64,000 bases of DNA from an uncultured Bacteroidales bacterium (lineage in GTDB: Bacteria; Bacteroidota; Bacteroidia; Bacteroidales; Bacteroidaceae). The position numbers were made by a program, and so were the translations under genes. Below the pieces are notes generated by a model. It was not told where the DNA came from. It made no database searches and saw nothing but the letters and a program-made list of their open reading frames with translations. The stretch's first letter is position 1, and each line of letters begins with the position of its first letter. Location: NCBI GenBank assembly GCA_945836755.1, contig CAMAMB010000005.1, positions 1 through 64,000 on the forward strand, written 5' to 3'. This document shows positions 43,561-53,351 of this stretch, in pieces.

Positions 43561-44787
43561 TTACGGTTCGAGAAAGCAGCTATCGCCGTAGCTGAGAAAG
43601 CGGAAGTCGTGGGCCAGGGCGTAGTCGTAGGCCTCCTTCCACGCTGTACCGATCAGGGCGCAGACCAAGAGGAGGAGGGTGCTGCGCGGCTGGTGGAAGT
43701 TGGTGACTATGGCCTTGACTATGTGGTAGCGGTAGCCGGGAGCTATGATGATGCGCGTCGAGGCGTGGAGCACGGGCAGGCCGTGGCGGTCCATGTAGCT
43801 GAGCAGCTCCGAGAGTGCGTCGGCAGGCGTCAAGGCCTCGGCCTCGCCGTCTTCCTCGTAAGGCATCCATTGCGGCACGCAGAGATGGTCGGGATGGAGG
43901 TCGGGCCGGCGGTGAACCATGACGCCGAGGTAGTAGAGGCTTTCCAAGGTGCGCACGGAGGTGGTGCCCACTGCGATGCAGCGCCCGCCGTGAGCCAGCA
44001 GCCGCTCGATGCTCTGTCGCTCCACCCCGATCCACTCGGCGTGCATCTCGTGGTCGCCGATTTCGGCGCTCTTGACCGGGCGAAACGTGCCGGCGCCCAC
44101 GTGGAGCGTCACCTCGTTGCGCTCGATACCGCCCTCGTCGAGGGCTTGCAGCACCTCGGGCGTGAAGTGCAGCCCGGCGGTGGGGGCAGCCACACTCCCT
44201 TTAATCTTGCTGTATACCGTCTGGTAAGTGGTGAGGTCGGACGCCTCGGTTCGACGGTTGAGGTAAGGCGGTATGGGCAGCTCGCCGATGGCTTCAAGCA
44301 CCTCGCTGAAGGTGACGCTATCGTCGCCCCAGTCGAATGCCACCTCGTGGCCCGTGCCGCTGAGGCCCGTGCGCTCGGCGGTGAGTGTAAGGCTCCGGCC
44401 GCCCACTTCGATGACCCGTTCCAGCTTTCCGTCTTTCCATTTCTTGAGGTTGCCGATGAGGCAAGTCCATGTCACCCTGCGCGTGGTGGCGAAGCTCAGC
44501 TGGTAGTCGAGCGGGGTGTGAGGCTCGAGGCAGAAGATTTCGATGAGTGCCCCGGTCAGTTTGTGGAAGTGCAGGCGGGCCTGTATGACCTTGGTGTTGT
44601 TGAACACCATCAACTCTCCGCTGCCGATGTAGCGGGGCAGGTTGTAGAAGCGGTCCTCGCTGAGGTGGCCGTGGCGGTAGACCAGCAACTTGGAGTGGTC
44701 ACGCCGGGGCAGCGGATACTTGGCGATGCGTTCGTCGGGCAGGTGGTAGTCGAAGTCGGCAATGTGGATGTGTTGAGGAGAAGGCAT
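43561..44787 (-). CDS. queA: S-adenosylmethionine:tRNA ribosyltransferase-isomerase QueA
   Basis: This 408-aa enzyme makes epoxyqueuosine in tRNA by transferring the ribosyl moiety of SAM to preQ1. Recognition features are DFDYHLPDERIAKYPLPRRDHSKLLVY at the N-terminus, GELMVFNNTKVIQARL, AAPTAGLHFTPEVL and TTSVRTLESLYY. It is longer than E. coli QueA but similar to the Bacteroidetes type. It lies 23 bp after umuC. The link to SOS genes is only positional. Confidence 0.95.
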   Translation of the reverse strand: MPSPQHIHIADFDYHLPDERIAKYPLPRRDHSKLLVYRHGHLSEDRFYNLPRYIGSGELMVFNNTKVIQARLHFHKLTGALIEIFCLEPHTPLDYQLSFATTRRVTWTCLIGNLKKWKDGKLERVIEVGGRSLTLTAERTGLSGTGHEVAFDWGDDSVTFSEVLEAIGELPIPPYLNRRTEASDLTTYQTVYSKIKGSVAAPTAGLHFTPEVLQALDEGGIERNEVTLHVGAGTFRPVKSAEIGDHEMHAEWIGVERQSIERLLAHGGRCIAVGTTSVRTLESLYYLGVMVHRRPDLHPDHLCVPQWMPYEEDGEAEALTPADALSELLSYMDRHGLPVLHASTRIIIAPGYRYHIVKAIVTNFHQPRSTLLLLVCALIGTAWKEAYDYALAHDFRFLSYGDSCFLEP

Positions 44788-44810
44788 AGGGTGAAAGTGA
44801 AGAGAGGGTT

Positions 44811-46109
44811 CTATTTGAGGGTGATGATGTCGCTCCAGCGGGTAGTGGGGTTGGGGCTTTTGTGCTCGCGTCGCATGGCAGTCTCAAAGTTTGTGGCCTT
44901 GCCTCCACGTGGCGCGGCGGTGTATTGTCCGGCCCCGATGACCACCGTCTCGGAGCCAAATCGCTTGTTGAGGCAGTCTATGGCCCGGTCAATGCTTTTG
45001 AGACGGGCCTCGCGGGTCGGGTCATAGTCGAAGAGGTCAGTCTGTAGATACTCGTCGGGGCGGCACGACCGCACAATGACGCCCGCCCTCTTGAAGCCCA
45101 CTCCGGGACGGTAGAGCTTGCGGAGCAGGGCGCCCGCAGCTGTGCAGAGGGCAATGGTGGAAGCAGTGGGGCAGACGAGGTGCTGCTCGTCGAAGCCCAC
45201 GTATTGCTCTAAGTCTTCGCGAAAAGGGTTGGTGGCCACGAAGACTCCTATGTCGGCGGTCACGAGATGCTGCTGACGCAGTTTTTCGGCGCATCTCATG
45301 GCAAAGTTGACCACGTGGGTGCGCAGGGCGTCGATGTCGTAGATCAGTCCGTCGAAGCTGCGCGAGGTGCAAATGCTCTTCTTATGGAGCTGGGCCTCGG
45401 GCGGTATGCAGTCGTGGCCATTGAGCTCGTGCCAGGTGCGCAGCAGGCAGACGTTGCCCCCTATGTGGCGCACCCACTCCTCGTGTTTGGAGGCCAGGTC
45501 AAGGGCGGTGTGAATGTGGAGCTCGGCCATGCGTCTGGCGTAGCGGCGTCCGATGCCCCAGACGTCGGCGATAGGGGTGAGGGCCAGCGCCCTGAGTCGT
45601 TTGTCGGTGGTGTCGATGAGGCAGCAGTGGCGGTAGCCCGGGTACTTCTTGGCGAAGCGAGAGGCTATCTTGGCTAAGGTCTTGGTGGGAGCCAGTCCGA
45701 TGCTCACGGGCATGCCTACATGCTTGCGCACCTTGCGGTGGAGGGCTTCTCCCCAGGCCTTGTAGTCGGTTTCGTATCCTGCGGGGAAACTGACGAAGCA
45801 CTCGTCGATGGAGTAACGCCAGTAAAGGGGGGCCGCCTGTCGGATGAGAGAGATGATGCGTGCGGTCAGCTCGCCGTAAAGCTCGTAGTTGGATGAAAAC
45901 ACCGCGATGTCGGCATGCGGCAGTTGCTCCTTGAGGCGAAAGAAGGGGGTGCCGGCCTTGATGCCCAACGCCTTGGCCTCATTGGAACGGGCCACCACAC
46001 AGCCATCGTTGTTGCTGAGCACGACGACAGGCCGCCCCTCGAGGTCGGGGCGGAATACGCGCTCGCAGGAGACGTAGCAGTTGTCGCAGTCGATTATCCC
46101 ATGAAACAT
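44811..46109 (-). CDS. umuC: Y-family DNA polymerase V catalytic subunit UmuC
   Basis: This 432-aa translesion polymerase has motifs [35 protein letters not shown] and the catalytic YSIDECFV acidic pair. The thumb region shows [13 protein letters not shown], and the little-finger region contains [11 protein letters not shown]. It pairs with UmuD, encoded 16 bp upstream on the same strand. Together they form an SOS mutagenesis module. No clear LexA-like operator is evident by eye. Confidence 0.94.
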   Translation of the reverse strand: MFHGIIDCDNCYVSCERVFRPDLEGRPVVVLSNNDGCVVARSNEAKALGIKAGTPFFRLKEQLPHADIAVFSSNYELYGELTARIISLIRQAAPLYWRYSIDECFVSFPAGYETDYKAWGEALHRKVRKHVGMPVSIGLAPTKTLAKIASRFAKKYPGYRHCCLIDTTDKRLRALALTPIADVWGIGRRYARRMAELHIHTALDLASKHEEWVRHIGGNVCLLRTWHELNGHDCIPPEAQLHKKSICTSRSFDGLIYDIDALRTHVVNFAMRCAEKLRQQHLVTADIGVFVATNPFREDLEQYVGFDEQHLVCPTASTIALCTAAGALLRKLYRPGVGFKRAGVIVRSCRPDEYLQTDLFDYDPTREARLKSIDRAIDCLNKRFGSETVVIGAGQYTAAPRGGKATNFETAMRREHKSPNPTTRWSDIITLK

Positions 46110-46125
46110 GGCGCAGCCTTCTGAG

Positions 46126-46563
46126 TTAGCGCCTGCAGGCGTGGATGGTCCAGACTACCACCCCCCACACCTCGAAGCCGTCGCCCGCGTCGATGCGCAG
46201 GGTGGGAAAGGCCTTGTTGGCAGGCTTCAGCTCGATGTAACCCTCGGCGCGGTGGGTGAGGTCGAGCACCTTGATGGTGAACTCATTGTTGACGTATGCC
46301 ACGACGATGTCGCCGTCGTGGGGCTCTAACGAGCGGTCGATGACAGCGATGTCGCCATGCTGAATGCCGGCTTCAATCATGGAGCTACCCTCTACGCGGC
46401 CGTAGAAGGTGGCCTCGGGGTGGCGGATGAAGTCGCGGTTGAAGTCGAGTGTGTCGTGCTGATAGTCTTCAGCAGGCGAGGGGAAACCGGCCTTCAGCCC
46501 CGGAGCGTAGGTCAGCGGTGCACGCACGTCAAATCGGGCGTCGAGTATGTGTATCTTGCTCAT
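46126..46563 (-). CDS. umuD: UmuD-type S24 self-cleaving protein
   Basis: This 145-aa protein has a short N-terminal arm with a probable cleavage region ([13 protein letters not shown]), the catalytic serine in [12 protein letters not shown] and the lysine in NNEFTIKVL. On RecA-ssDNA it cleaves itself to UmuD', which activates UmuC. It is encoded just before umuC. The RNA methyltransferase upstream ends inside its start codon (46560-46563 overlap), so the genes are translationally coupled. Confidence 0.94.
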   Translation of the reverse strand: MSKIHILDARFDVRAPLTYAPGLKAGFPSPAEDYQHDTLDFNRDFIRHPEATFYGRVEGSSMIEAGIQHGDIAVIDRSLEPHDGDIVVAYVNNEFTIKVLDLTHRAEGYIELKPANKAFPTLRIDAGDGFEVWGVVVWTIHACRR

Positions 46564-47387
46564 GGCATTGTGGGGATAGGAGTGGGGGAGACTGTGGACA
46601 GGGCGTAGAAGATGACGGCCGAGGCAGCGGCCACGTTGAGAGAGTCGACGCCGTGGGACATGGGGATGCGTACCACGTAGTCGGCGCCGGCAATGACGCT
46701 GTCGGCAAGCCCGTCGCCCTCGGTGCCGAGTATAATGCCTAAACGCCCTTCGGCACAGAGTTGGGCATCGTTGGGAAGCACCGAATTGTCGCGCAGAGCC
46801 ATGGCCACCGCCTTGAAATGCAGGCGGTGAAGGTCGGCCACGGGGTCGTCAATCCATGTCCAGGGCACGAGAAACACGCTGCCCATCGACACACGCACTG
46901 CCCGCCGGTTGAGGGGATCGCAGGAGGTTCGGGTAAGCAGCACTGCGTCAATGCCCAAGGCTGCTGCGGAGCGGAAGATGGCCCCAATGTTGGTGGTGTC
47001 GGTCACTCCGTCAATGACGGCCACCCGCTGGGCTTTGCAGCAGATTTCCTCTGCTGTGGGCTCCGTGGGGCGACGCATGGCACAGAGCACGCCGCGGGTG
47101 AGCGTATAGCCGGTGAGCGAGGCCAGCAATGGGCGAGGCCCGGTGTATACAGGCAGGTCAGGATGGGCCGCAATGATAGGGGCTGCGTCGCCTGTGATGT
47201 GGCGCTCCTCGCAGAGCAGGCTGACCGGCCGGTAGCCGGCGGAGAGGGCTGTACGGATGACCTTCGGACTCTCGGCAATGAAGAGCCCATGGTCCGGGCA
47301 CAGACGGTTGCGGAGCTGGGCTTCTGTCAGCCGGCTGTAGACGGCCGTCTCGGGAAGGTCAAGGCTGGTGATGGGTATGATGGGCAT
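46560..47387 (-). CDS. TrmH/SpoU-family RNA 2'-O-methyltransferase
   Basis: This 275-aa SPOUT methyltransferase has an N-terminal substrate-binding region (RLCPDHGLFIAESPKVI) and a C-terminal knotted domain. Conserved motifs are VTDTTNIGAIFRSAAALGID, ILGTEGDGL and IPMSHGVDSLNVAAASAV. It methylates ribose 2'-OH in rRNA or tRNA; the site is not readable. Its stop overlaps the umuD start by 4 bp, an unusual pairing of an RNA modifier with SOS genes. Confidence 0.9.
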   Translation of the reverse strand: MPIIPITSLDLPETAVYSRLTEAQLRNRLCPDHGLFIAESPKVIRTALSAGYRPVSLLCEERHITGDAAPIIAAHPDLPVYTGPRPLLASLTGYTLTRGVLCAMRRPTEPTAEEICCKAQRVAVIDGVTDTTNIGAIFRSAAALGIDAVLLTRTSCDPLNRRAVRVSMGSVFLVPWTWIDDPVADLHRLHFKAVAMALRDNSVLPNDAQLCAEGRLGIILGTEGDGLADSVIAGADYVVRIPMSHGVDSLNVAAASAVIFYALSTVSPTPIPTMP

Positions 47388-47396
47388 GGGGTGCTG

Positions 47397-48866
47397 TTAC
47401 TTGGGAGTGGGGGAAGTAGGGTTGCTGTCAGGAGCATTTCCGGGGGACGGAGTGCCTTCTCTGACCTCGGCAGGACGGTCTGCCGAGCCGGGCGCCGGGT
47501 GGTGGACCGTGCTGTCCTGATGGACGGCAGGTTTGGGAGGGTGAGGAATGCCATCCTGCTGGCTCAGAAACCGCATGAACTTGCGGCAGATGCCCGGCTG
47601 ATAGGCATTGAAGATGTTGTTGGCAAAGAGTATGTCGGTTATCTTGTTGCGGCGCACGTAGTCCACCATGTTCTTGGTGAAGTAGCGGAAGTCTACCACG
47701 TGCACCTCGCTGAAGGAGTAGAACAGATAGCCCGGTAGCGCGTTGCCGAAGCTGTCTTTAAGGATGAGCACGCGGCGCGGGCTGTGGGTGTCGGTCACTA
47801 CCTTTACTATGCGCGTGTCGCCACCCATGAAGGTGCAGTAGGCTCCGCCGTTGCCGTCGCGGTAGCGGTGGAAGAAGATGCCCTTGCGAGGCTTGTGCTC
47901 CTTCGTGATTTCATAGTTCTCGTTGATGTCATAGTCTGTGGTCCAGACTTCGTAGTGGATGTGCTGAGGCACGTAGTAGACAAAGTCCTCCGGGTGGCTT
48001 TTGAGGCTGATGTCTTGCGAGTAGCCGTACATGCTACCGACGAAGCGTCTGACCACCTCGCGCTTGTAGTCGGCGAGGGGCTTGAAGGGCACTCCGGCTT
48101 CGCGGCAGAAGGCTTCCGCGGCATAGTAAGCGCCCAGCGGCGCCCAATGGTGGTCGGTGCGTAGATAGATGTCCTCGGCCTTGTGGGCGCTCAGGGCAGC
48201 GTAGGCATCCACTGCATGAACGCCGGGCTGCAGGTGGCGATGGATGTTGTCGATGGTGGCCCGCTGGTCGTTGGTCTTGTGGCGAGCCTTCTCGGGGCAG
48301 TAGAAGGCGGCCGCCGTAGGAATGACCATGCAGTAGATACGGACGTCGTCGCCGAAAGCGTTCTTGTAGGCATTGGCTGCGGCGGCGTATGCCGTGCCTC
48401 CCTTAGCGCTGCCGCCGAAAGCCATGAACGCACGCACCTGCGGCGTGTGGCTGCCCACGACGATAATGCCGTTGTGAAATATCTTGGCGTTCTCGTTGAC
48501 GGCAGAGGGAGAACCGCTTTGTGGGTCGTGCAACCCGCTGCCGGCGGCCTGGGTGAGACCGTTCGCCTCGCCATTCTCGGCAGAGTGGAACACAATGTCG
48601 TCTGCACTGCCAAGCGAGAGAGCCAGCCCCTGCTTCACCCTCATGCTGAGGGTCATGAAGCAGTCGCGGAAAGGCTCGGTGTCGCTGAACCATTGGCTCA
48701 CCTTCGAGGTGAAGACACCGCTGAGGAGTGACTGCCGGCTCAGTTCGGGGAAGGTGGCCAACTCTCTCTTCTCGAGCGGCGAGTAGGTGCTGCGGGGCAG
48801 GAAGTCGAAGACAACGGTGAACGCCGCAAACACGGAGAGTATAATATATAGGTAGGCTTTCTTCAT
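47397..48866 (-). CDS. DHHW family protein, probable polysaccharide O-acetylation factor
   Basis: This is a 489-aa protein from ATG 48866 (MKKAYLYIILSVFAAFTVVF), anchored by an N-terminal helix. It carries the family motif LRTDHHWAPLGAYYAAEAF, plus HSPRRVLILKDSFGNALPGY, which resembles the SGNH-like block of AlgJ/AlgX proteins. The C-terminal ~70 residues are Pro/Ser/Thr-rich and probably disordered. It lies 14 bp after an MBOAT acyltransferase gene and likely receives acetyl groups from it in the periplasm to decorate a glycan. The acceptor polymer is unknown. Confidence 0.85.
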   Translation of the reverse strand: MKKAYLYIILSVFAAFTVVFDFLPRSTYSPLEKRELATFPELSRQSLLSGVFTSKVSQWFSDTEPFRDCFMTLSMRVKQGLALSLGSADDIVFHSAENGEANGLTQAAGSGLHDPQSGSPSAVNENAKIFHNGIIVVGSHTPQVRAFMAFGGSAKGGTAYAAAANAYKNAFGDDVRIYCMVIPTAAAFYCPEKARHKTNDQRATIDNIHRHLQPGVHAVDAYAALSAHKAEDIYLRTDHHWAPLGAYYAAEAFCREAGVPFKPLADYKREVVRRFVGSMYGYSQDISLKSHPEDFVYYVPQHIHYEVWTTDYDINENYEITKEHKPRKGIFFHRYRDGNGGAYCTFMGGDTRIVKVVTDTHSPRRVLILKDSFGNALPGYLFYSFSEVHVVDFRYFTKNMVDYVRRNKITDILFANNIFNAYQPGICRKFMRFLSQQDGIPHPPKPAVHQDSTVHHPAPGSADRPAEVREGTPSPGNAPDSNPTSPTPK

Positions 48867-48880
48867 ATCGGAGGAGGCTG

Positions 48881-50365
48881 TCAGAAACGCGTGTAGATGA
48901 AGGCATTGTTGGTGGCGCCCACGAGAAGGGCCACGCTCAGTAGCAGGAGGACGATGCTGGTAAGGGTGCGAGTGACTACAACCAAGGTTTGACGTAAGGG
49001 AGTCTCGTGAGGCAGCCACACGGCCAGTAGCCGGCCGCAGGTGTCGTACACGGGCATGGAAAAGAGAATGGCGGTGGCCCATAGCCAGAAGTGGGAGAAG
49101 AAGGCGCTCTCTACCGTGAAGTCATGGAGGATGGAGGCATGGCCTATGAGCACGTGGAAGAAGCTGCCCATACGCCCAAAGTCGTCAAAGTAGAAAATGC
49201 CCCAGCCCACTACGATGAGAAGCAGGCTGTAGACATGGAGCAGCAGGCGGGGAAGACGGTCGTGCACCCGTAGCAGGGTATACTTCTCGACCATGACGAT
49301 GAGCCCAAAGTACAGGCCCCAGACTATGAAGTTCCAGCTGGCGCCATGCCACATGCCGGTGAGGAACCACACGATGAGAATGTTCAGCGCCTGGTGGCGA
49401 CGGTTGCCGCCGAGCGGAATGTACACATAGTCGCGGAAGAAGCTTCCGAGTGAGATATGCCAGCGCCGCCAGAACTCTGTGATGCTGCGACAGCAGTAGG
49501 GGTGGCGGAAGTTTTCGGCGAAGTGGAAGCCAAGGCAGCGCCCCAGTCCGATGGCCATATCGCTGTAGCCCGAGAAGTCAAAGAATATCTGGAAAGTGAA
49601 GGCCACGATACCTATCCAGGCACCGGTGGTGCTCAGCTCTGCCAGGTTGCCATCCAGAAAATCGCCCGCAATCTCTGAGAATTGGTTGGCCAGGATGACC
49701 TTCTTGCCTAAGCCTATCAGGAAGCGGTAGATGCCTTCGCTCAAATCGTCTGCCGTCACGTGGCGACGGCTTATCTCCTTAGCTACAAGGTCGTAGCGCA
49801 CAATGGGACCGGCGATGAGCTGTGGGAACATGGAGATGTAGAGTAGCAGGTTGACGAAGCGCCGCTGAGCGGGAGCTTGGCCGCGGTAGATGTCGATGAG
49901 GTAAGAGATGGACTGGAAGGTGTAGAAGCTGATGCCGATGGGGAGGGCAATCTGTGGATCGCGGAGGGGAAGCCCCATTGCCTGAAGTGTGGAGGCAAAG
50001 AGGCCGGCGTATTTGAAGGTGGCCAGAATGGCCAGGTTGCAGCCCAGACCTACGATGAGTGCCGTCCGGCGTCTCTTATGGCTGGCCGTGATGCCAAGGC
50101 CGGCCAGGTAGTTGACCGTCACGCTAAGGAGCAGCAACAGCACATAGATGGGTTCGCCCCATGCGTAGAACAGGAGGGAGAACACCACCAGCACGGCATT
50201 GCGCCAGGTGGTGGAACACCCGCCGCCGGCCCTGCCTTCATCGGCGGGCAGAGATGGCGCCCTGCCTCGCATCAACTGCCGCTTGTCGAGGACATAGGCC
50301 ACCAGATAGCAGCTGAAGAAGGTGGGTAGGTAGACAAAGAGGAAAAAGAGGTCGGAGAAAACCAA
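48881..50365 (-). CDS. MBOAT family membrane O-acyltransferase (AlgI/DltB-like)
   Basis: This 494-aa polytopic membrane protein has YGFDFSGYSDMA-like content (FFDFSGYSDMAIGLG), LGGNRRHQALNILIVWFLTGMWHGASWNF with the catalytic histidine in GMWHGA, and FRHPYCCRSITEFWRRWHISLG. It moves acyl groups, typically acetyl, from a cytoplasmic donor across the membrane. It sits between the DHHW and SGNH genes, so the three form an acetylation set. The DHHW partner is probably the transferase and the SGNH protein the esterase or a second transferase. Confidence 0.93.
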   Translation of the reverse strand: MVFSDLFFLFVYLPTFFSCYLVAYVLDKRQLMRGRAPSLPADEGRAGGGCSTTWRNAVLVVFSLLFYAWGEPIYVLLLLLSVTVNYLAGLGITASHKRRRTALIVGLGCNLAILATFKYAGLFASTLQAMGLPLRDPQIALPIGISFYTFQSISYLIDIYRGQAPAQRRFVNLLLYISMFPQLIAGPIVRYDLVAKEISRRHVTADDLSEGIYRFLIGLGKKVILANQFSEIAGDFLDGNLAELSTTGAWIGIVAFTFQIFFDFSGYSDMAIGLGRCLGFHFAENFRHPYCCRSITEFWRRWHISLGSFFRDYVYIPLGGNRRHQALNILIVWFLTGMWHGASWNFIVWGLYFGLIVMVEKYTLLRVHDRLPRLLLHVYSLLLIVVGWGIFYFDDFGRMGSFFHVLIGHASILHDFTVESAFFSHFWLWATAILFSMPVYDTCGRLLAVWLPHETPLRQTLVVVTRTLTSIVLLLLSVALLVGATNNAFIYTRF

Positions 50366-50400
50366 GGCTTATGGAGTGTATATGGTGATGTATGTGAAAG

Positions 50401-51207
50401 TTATAGGAGGGGTTGCACGCGGCGGGCAATGAGCCGGCCTATCTTGCGGGCAGCGGCGGCGTTCATGTGTGTGCCGTCGGTGGTGTAGGTGAGGCGGTGT
50501 CTCTCAGTGTCGTAGCGGATGCAGCCTTCGAGGTCTTGGCGTATGACAGGTATGTGTAGCAGGTGGCCACACTTCTCGATGCAGTTGGCAGCTCGTTCAA
50601 TGGCCGCTTTGCCGGCGTGGAGAGAGGGGAGGGGAGTGAGTAAGACGATGTGGGCCGCAGGGAACTTACGTTGTAAGAAGAGGCAGTCGTAGCGCACGGC
50701 CTCGGCCAGGCTGCTGAGTTGTCCAAGGCCCTTCTGCATCACCTCGTCAGTGGGTGACTGGAACGCGAGCTTGGCTTCGAGGTCTAAGCAGCCCTTGCGC
50801 TGCTTCTGATGAAACCATGCGTCGTTGGTGCCGGCGGCTATGAGTATGAGCGTAGGCTCTGCGGTACGGCCGGTCTGCACATCGGCTATCAACCGAAGGC
50901 ACTGGTTATAGATGACATTACACGGCGTAATGACCTCCGTATATTCCTCCACATTGGCGGTGGTGGCGGTGGTGTGTGTCCATGTGGCTCCGCTGCGTGC
51001 GTAGCTGCGGCAGGAGGCAGGGCGCAAGGCTTGGTTGAAATGGAAGGTCCAGCCCTCGGGCTGCTGGCATTCGTCGCCTCCAAGCCATGTGTTGGAGTCG
51101 CCGAGAATGGCTATATGTAGCGTGTCGATTGGCTGTTGTGCGCGGGCGGTGAGGGCTGTCAGCCCCGAGAGCACAAGTACAAGGAGACGTAAGAGGGTGA
51201 GTGTCAT
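50401..51207 (-). CDS. secreted SGNH/GDSL hydrolase
   Basis: This is a 268-aa protein from ATG 51207 with a signal peptide (RLLVLVLSGLTALTARAQ). SGNH blocks are HIAILGDSNTW (Ser), LIAAGTNDAWF (Gly/Asn) and TTDGTHMNAAAARKIG (Asp/His). The protein is an esterase or acetyltransferase acting in the periplasm. It is encoded 35 bp before the MBOAT gene, fitting a role in adding or removing glycan acetyl groups. The track's 53-residue extension is not homologous. Confidence 0.88.
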   Translation of the reverse strand: MTLTLLRLLVLVLSGLTALTARAQQPIDTLHIAILGDSNTWLGGDECQQPEGWTFHFNQALRPASCRSYARSGATWTHTTATTANVEEYTEVITPCNVIYNQCLRLIADVQTGRTAEPTLILIAAGTNDAWFHQKQRKGCLDLEAKLAFQSPTDEVMQKGLGQLSSLAEAVRYDCLFLQRKFPAAHIVLLTPLPSLHAGKAAIERAANCIEKCGHLLHIPVIRQDLEGCIRYDTERHRLTYTTDGTHMNAAAARKIGRLIARRVQPLL

Positions 51208-51263
51208 GCTGAGCCGGTGGGGTAATTGGTGGATCTGGTAGCCATAGGTGGAGGCACCGGGTG

Positions 51264-53351
51264 TTATTTCTTGAAGGGCTTGCGCCAGTCGCAGCCTTCC
51301 TTCCAGCGCGAACATCCATAGGCGGTGTTTCCCTTGATGACCTTGCCTTGGCCGCATTGTGGGCAAGGGCTTCCTGCCCGGATAATCTTGCGGGTAGCCT
51401 TTTTGGCCGGCGTCTCAGCTTTGGCCTCATTGGCTGCCCTCCGCGCTGAGGTTGAGGCCGAAAGGGACGGGTCGGGCTGTGCGGCTATGTGGCGGTTGGA
51501 GTTGTCGCGCAGCACCTGCATCACCAGCTCCTGCACCATGTTCTTCAGTTCATCCACAAACTGCGAGGCACTGTATGCCTTGTGCTCAATCTGCCGCAGC
51601 TTCTTTTCCCATCGTCCTGTGAGCTCAGCGCTTTTGAGCAGTTCTTCGTGGATGAGGCCTATGAGTTCAGTGCCTGTGGGGGTAGGCGCTATGGCTTTGC
51701 GGCGACGCACAATGTAGCGGCGGCGGAAGAGGGTCTCTATGATGGCGGCGCGGGTGGAGGGGCGGCCTATGCCGTTTTCTTTAAGGGCGTCGCGCAGTTC
51801 GTCGTCCTCTACGAGGCGTCCCGCTGTTTCCATGGCTCGCAGCAGGGTTGCCTCGGTGTAAGGCTTGGGCGGCAGAGTGGTCTTGCGGGTAAGGTCCGGG
51901 TAGTGAGCTCCTTGCTCACCCTTGACGAAGGTGGGCAGGGTGCGTTCCACGTCTTCCCCTTTGCTCTCTCCGTCAGCCGGCTCGGTGAGTTCCTCGGCAG
52001 TCGAGGCCACCTTGGCCGCTGTGGCGGGAACGGCTCGCCATCCTTCTTCCAGAATTTGCTTCCCGGTAGCCTTGAAGGGCAGCCCGGCCGTCTCGCCCAG
52101 TACAGTGGTGGTGGCATATTTACAGTCGGGGTAGAAAGCCATGATGAAACGGCGGGCCACGAGGTCGTAGACGTTGCGTTCCATGTCGCTGAGGGCCTGT
52201 GGGGCGACCCCGGTGGGGATGATGGCATGGTGGTCGGTCACCTTGCCGGAGTCGAACACCTTCCGGCTCTTGCGCAGGGGTGTGCCACGCAGGGGGATCA
52301 GAAGGTCGCCGTAGTGGGAGTTAATGCCGTTCAGTATTCCTTTACATTTAGGGTAGATGTCGTCGGAGAGATAGGTGGTGTCTACGCGGGGATATGTTGT
52401 CACCTTCTTTTCATAGAGGGCCTGGATGAGGGAGAGTGTCTGCTCGGCCGTGTAGGAGAACTTGCGGTTGCACTCCACTTGCAGCGAGGTGAGGTCGAAG
52501 AGGCGTGGCGGAGCCTCTGTGCCCTTCTTCTTCTCAATGCCTGTCACCGTGAACTCCTTCCCGCGTATCCGTTCGAGGGCTTCACGGCCCTCCTCCTCGG
52601 TGGTGAAGCCGCGACGCGGGCCTTCAGCCTCATCGTCATTGTCTTCAAGCACCACATTGAAGGGCACCTCGCGATACTTGGTGGTAAGCACCCAGTAGGG
52701 CTTTGGTTGGAAGTGGTCTATCTCTTCCTGCCGTCGCACGATGAGTGCCAGTGTGGGGGTCTGGACACGTCCTATGCTGAGCGGTGGACAGCCCGGTGCA
52801 CGTTGCGACCCATACTTCAGGGTGTAGAGACGTGTGGCGTTCATGCCGAGTATCCAGTCGCCGATGGCACGACAAAGCCCTGCTTCGTAGAGCGGCTGAT
52901 AGTCAGTCTGTGGCTTGAGACCTTGGAAACCTTCACGGATGCTCTCTTCCGTCAGCGACGAAATCCACAGACGCTCCACGGGACACTTGGCCCCGGCCAT
53001 CTGCATGACCCATCGCTGTATCAGTTCTCCCTCCTGGCCGGCATCGCCGCAGTTGACAATGCGCTCGGCCTGTTCCATAAGCCGTTTGATAATGGCAAAC
53101 TGTGCCTTGACACCCTTGTCGTCTTTCAGTCGAATGCCAAAGCGCTGCGGGATGAGGGGCAGAGACGAGAGGGCCCACCGGTGCCATGCCGGTGTATAGT
53201 CCTCGGGGTATTTCAGTTCACACAGGTGACCAAAGGTCCACGTGACCTGATAGCCGTTTCCCTGCCAGTAGCCTTGATGGCGCTCGGTGGCACCAAGTAC
53301 TTTGGCTATGTCTTGTGCCACACTGGGCTTTTCTGCAATGCAAACTATCAC
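51264..53351 (-). CDS. topB: DNA topoisomerase III
   Basis: This 695-aa type IA topoisomerase begins MIVCIAEKPSVAQDIAKVLG (Toprim domain) and has GQEGELIQRW, SIGRVQTPTLALIVRRQEE and TTYPRVDTTYLSDDI with the catalytic tyrosine in YPR. The C-terminal end carries one zinc-ribbon-like module (CPQCGQGKVIKGNTAYGCSR, with a later Cys in EGCDW). It decatenates DNA in replication and recombination. Its ATG overlaps the stop of the upstream ABC ATPase gene by 4 bp (ATGA), so the two are translationally coupled. Confidence 0.95.
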   Translation of the reverse strand: MIVCIAEKPSVAQDIAKVLGATERHQGYWQGNGYQVTWTFGHLCELKYPEDYTPAWHRWALSSLPLIPQRFGIRLKDDKGVKAQFAIIKRLMEQAERIVNCGDAGQEGELIQRWVMQMAGAKCPVERLWISSLTEESIREGFQGLKPQTDYQPLYEAGLCRAIGDWILGMNATRLYTLKYGSQRAPGCPPLSIGRVQTPTLALIVRRQEEIDHFQPKPYWVLTTKYREVPFNVVLEDNDDEAEGPRRGFTTEEEGREALERIRGKEFTVTGIEKKKGTEAPPRLFDLTSLQVECNRKFSYTAEQTLSLIQALYEKKVTTYPRVDTTYLSDDIYPKCKGILNGINSHYGDLLIPLRGTPLRKSRKVFDSGKVTDHHAIIPTGVAPQALSDMERNVYDLVARRFIMAFYPDCKYATTTVLGETAGLPFKATGKQILEEGWRAVPATAAKVASTAEELTEPADGESKGEDVERTLPTFVKGEQGAHYPDLTRKTTLPPKPYTEATLLRAMETAGRLVEDDELRDALKENGIGRPSTRAAIIETLFRRRYIVRRRKAIAPTPTGTELIGLIHEELLKSAELTGRWEKKLRQIEHKAYSASQFVDELKNMVQELVMQVLRDNSNRHIAAQPDPSLSASTSARRAANEAKAETPAKKATRKIIRAGSPCPQCGQGKVIKGNTAYGCSRWKEGCDWRKPFKK

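Noticed and set aside
43201-45027. 608-aa plus-strand ORF
   Set aside because: Antisense to Nudix, queA and umuC, all of which have clear family motifs.
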